NCBI GenBank assembly: GCA_002409405.1
Contig: DHNG01000005.1
Span: 1-26,516 of the forward strand
Length of the DNA: 26,516 nucleotides
From: Flavobacteriales bacterium UBA5422
GTDB taxonomy: Bacteria > Bacteroidota > Bacteroidia > Flavobacteriales_D > Crocinitomicaceae
Direction: 5' to 3'
In this document: positions 24,977-26,516 of the stretch, one piece after another
Layout of the letters: each line of letters starts with the position of its first letter
How positions within the stretch are numbered: the stretch's first letter is position 1
Program-made: the position numbers and the translations under genes
Notes under the pieces: model-generated
Databases searched by the model: none
Seen by the model: only the letters and a program-made list of their open reading frames with translations
Told to the model about the DNA's origin: nothing

Positions 24977-25033
24977 TAATTTAGAAACCGTTCTTTGAAA
25001 AGAAAACGTGCATTACATGTAACGTCTATTTGG
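24977..25033 (+). repeat. 57-bp lead-in repeat before the decayed module
   Basis: This second copy of the lead-in is at 23085-23140, here with a 1-nt longer and diverged middle containing TACATGTA. It starts 5 nt after the preceding stop codon and runs without a break into the core copy. Confidence 0.85.
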
Positions 25034-25159
25034 TTTACGCATGCCGGGACGTTCCTTTGTTACCAACTCCGAAGGAGAGCGTTATCAGTTTACAGGACAC
25101 GAATTTGATTCGGAAACCACGTATGATTACCACGGTGCGCGGTATTACAACCGGGAGTT
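25034..25159 (+). repeat. RHS core repeat R4 (decayed module)
   Basis: A 126-bp copy of the core that differs from the module 2 copy at 4 positions by eye, so it is the closest pair in the array. It stops at CGGGAGTT, 28 bp before the usual switch word, so it has lost the GTGGATCCGTTG junction. Confidence 0.93.
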
Positions 25160-25169
25160 TAACCGATAA
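25041..25169 (+). pseudogene. decayed orphan RHS module (42 codons of core, no tip)
   Basis: The frame opens MPGRSFVTNSEGERY, keeps the core as far as ARYYNRE, then leaves homology and ends FNR-stop. The tip is missing entirely. The break after CGGGAGTT suggests a deletion that joined the core to sequence in front of the lipoprotein gene at 25209. The remaining companion gene is then an orphan immunity candidate. The core part shows no frameshift or internal stop. Confidence 0.85.
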
Positions 25170-25208
25170 ATAAGAGTTTGTATGACTATGCTGTAGAAAT
25201 TAGATACA

Positions 25209-26060
25209 ATGAAAACGAAAAAAATGAACTGTTTTTTAACTTGGATGCTACACATCGTTCTGATGTTGACCTTGACTAGTTGTGGTCTCTATCATCATTC
25301 CAATAATGAAAAAACGATGGAAGTGAAGGTAGATATAACGAACGAACTAATCCTTCTGAAAGATTCTTTATTGACAGCAGGAGTGGACTCATTATTTGTT
25401 TTCCGGAAAAGCTGTGAAAATTGTTTGAAACAATCAGTCGTTTATGATTCCCGAAAAGAAAAAAAAGGAATTACCTATTCAATTAAAGCTTTTAGTACTC
25501 CGGCATATGTGTTTTGGCTACAAAAGGATAAATATTATGTGAAGAAAATAGATCAATTCGAAGTTTATCCGACCATTGAACGGCCAGAATGGCTTCACTT
25601 TCCGTTGTATCATTTTTGGCAAATGCACCACGAATTATTGGTAAACGAACAACCTGTAAGACAAATCACGGATACGGTAATAATCCAGGTTCCTTATGAC
25701 AAACCTGACACCATTGTAAAAATCATACCGGTTTATTATTACGAATCTGCTGACAATTTGGAATCAAGCCGTATACCAACAACAAACAGGATTCATATTG
25801 GTTGTTATTCGCAGCATGAACAATTTGAAAGGACCATCAACGAACAACAATTTAATCCTATCGTGACTACGAATGATGTGTACCTGACAATGCGAAAAAA
25901 TAATTCTGGAGACCCCGTAGTGATTGGTAATGATAAAGATCACTATCAACTGAACAGGTCCATGAAAATCTATGAATGGTGTAAATTGATAGAAAGCGAA
26001 TTATTTGATATTGAAATGCGTCAGTTATGGAAATCTAAAACAGGAAGTCTCAGACATTAA
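25209..26060 (+). CDS. lipoprotein after the decayed module, possibly frameshifted
   Basis: A 283-residue lipoprotein: signal peptide with lipobox LTSC (Cys25), starting at ATG 25209 (or ATG 25224). The mature part has no family I recognise. It includes a Cys pair (KSCENCLK) near residue 78 and an aromatic stretch (LHFPLYHFWQMHHELL). It follows the decayed RHS module by 39 nt, so it may be an orphan immunity gene, although it is larger than the other candidates. The frame ends SKTGSLRH at 26060. A neighbouring frame stays open to 26187 with protein-like sequence, so a 1-nt slip in the AAAA at 26037-26040 may have truncated it. Confidence 0.7.
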   Translation: MKTKKMNCFLTWMLHIVLMLTLTSCGLYHHSNNEKTMEVKVDITNELILLKDSLLTAGVDSLFVFRKSCENCLKQSVVYDSRKEKKGITYSIKAFSTPAYVFWLQKDKYYVKKIDQFEVYPTIERPEWLHFPLYHFWQMHHELLVNEQPVRQITDTVIIQVPYDKPDTIVKIIPVYYYESADNLESSRIPTTNRIHIGCYSQHEQFERTINEQQFNPIVTTNDVYLTMRKNNSGDPVVIGNDKDHYQLNRSMKIYEWCKLIESELFDIEMRQLWKSKTGSLRH

Positions 26061-26187
26061 ATGCATAGATAGGGGAGATTCCATCATAGTTGTCACTCCG
26101 GGAAGACGGAAAAATAGTGGAGGATTCCCTGAAATTGTTGTCCACTTATCTAAAAAAAGGAGCAACGAGATAACACATTTCGATTAA
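26041..26187 (+). pseudogene. possible out-of-frame C-terminus of the 25209 lipoprotein
   Basis: If one A of AAAA (26037-26040) is removed, the lipoprotein frame continues QEVSDIKCIDRGDSIIVVT and on to a stop at 26187, about 49 residues further. The added part alternates strands and charged turns like a real beta domain (GGFPEIVVHLSKK). It has no start codon of its own with a plausible leader. This may be a true mutation, a sequencing error in a homopolymer or chance. Confidence 0.35.
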
Positions 26188-26286
26188 ATGATTAGAAATA
26201 AATTACTTACCTGATCGGTTCATGAAGACCTCCTTTTTAGGCATTACTTTTAACCGGTTATCACAACCAATTAGTGTAAAATCTAC

Positions 26287-26294
26287 TATTTTTG
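26287..26294 (+). promoter_or_regulatory. possible -7 promoter element for the 26340 gene
   Basis: TATTTTTG fits TAnnTTTG and lies 45 nt before the start codon at 26340. No clear -33 box is present. The surrounding A/T richness makes a chance match possible. Confidence 0.35.
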
Positions 26295-26339
26295 AACGAC
26301 CTGTCCGTATGTTTCGGAAGGGAAATTTTAGCACAACAG

Positions 26340-26516
26340 ATGAAAACAATAATCACAGCATGCATAGCGATATTGTTCAGCACGGGTTTGAACGCTCAGC
26401 AGTCACACACCATTAAAACTGTTTTGGATAACGGGAAAATTATGGGAGCAAACGATGTCGTTGTAGGAAGAATAAAGAAAAACGGAACCGTTTTGGATGG
26501 GAATAAAAATGTGGTG
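26340..26516 (+). CDS. exported protein, N-terminal fragment cut by the window edge
   Basis: The first 59 codons of a gene starting at ATG 26340. Residues 1-20 form a signal peptide (MKTIITACIAILFSTGLNAQ). The mature start carries alternating short strands and turns (VLDNGKIMGANDVVVG, then IKKNGTVLDGNKNVV). The repeated NGxVxDxNxxVxG-like pattern recalls the 5-fold beta-flower proteins of Bacteroidetes; this is a memory-based guess from a fragment. It is separated from the RHS array by 152 nt with its own promoter-like element, so it may mark the right edge of the array. Confidence 0.65.
   Translation, partial: MKTIITACIAILFSTGLNAQQSHTIKTVLDNGKIMGANDVVVGRIKKNGTVLDGNKNVV

Noticed and set aside
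26222..26416. 64-codon plus-strand frame near the right edge
   Set aside because: It overlaps the frame at 26340, which has a convincing signal peptide and runs off the window. The 64-codon product has no such features.
1..26516. tRNA, rRNA, transposase or integrase genes
   Set aside because: None could be recognised on either strand; the array contains no visible mobile-element enzyme.

Overview
The window reads as a chromosomal segment of a marine or freshwater Bacteroidetes, probably a Flavobacteriales/Crocinitomicaceae-type organism. The grounds are family-level: TAnnTTTG-type -7 promoter elements, few Shine-Dalgarno sites, A/T-rich intergenic DNA, lipoprotein and secretion signals of the usual Bacteroidetes look, and a giant YD-repeat protein with the N-terminal layout common in this phylum. 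I cannot name a species. All supported genes lie on the + strand.

Region 1 (1-600) holds a near-perfect 60-bp palindrome and an A/T-rich gene for a small multi-spanning membrane protein of unknown function. Region 2 (about 620-12091) is one tight run of genes, many overlapping by 1-22 nt. It encodes a type II secretion / type IV pilus-like machine: a MORN-repeat exported protein with a DKT-repeat tail, a membrane-anchored beta-rich protein, two minor pseudopilin-like proteins, the GspF platform, a GspG-like major pseudopilin, a short A24 prepilin peptidase, the GspE ATPase, the GspD secretin, GspL-like and GspM-like proteins, a lipoprotein with repeated beta-sandwich segments, and a GspC/PilP-like protein. 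Only one assembly ATPase and no PilT-like retraction ATPase is present, so a secretion machine is more likely than a twitching pilus.

Region 3 (12326-21109) is a single 2927-residue exported RHS/YD-repeat protein. It begins 234 nt after the secretion operon and has its own promoter-like element. It ends in the conserved RHS core followed by an A/T-rich, non-conserved tip, the layout of a polymorphic toxin. A lipoprotein gene directly behind it is its likely immunity gene.

Region 4 (21590-26187) is an array of displaced tip modules. Each starts with a copy of the last 100-154 bp of the RHS core, switches at the same DNA word (GTGGATCCGTTG) to an unrelated C-terminal domain, and is followed by one or two small genes that look like immunity partners. 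There are two intact modules, and one decayed module that keeps only 42 codons of core in front of a lipoprotein gene that may be frameshifted. The core copies differ at about 8% of bases, but 19 of the 20 differences I counted against the main gene are synonymous. The last gene (from 26340) is the start of an exported protein cut by the window edge.

Taken together, I propose that the T2SS-like machine delivers or displays the RHS protein, and that the downstream modules are a reservoir of alternative toxin tips with matching immunity genes that homologous recombination can join to the main gene. The gene calls and repeats are seen directly. The cargo relationship and tip switching are inference.
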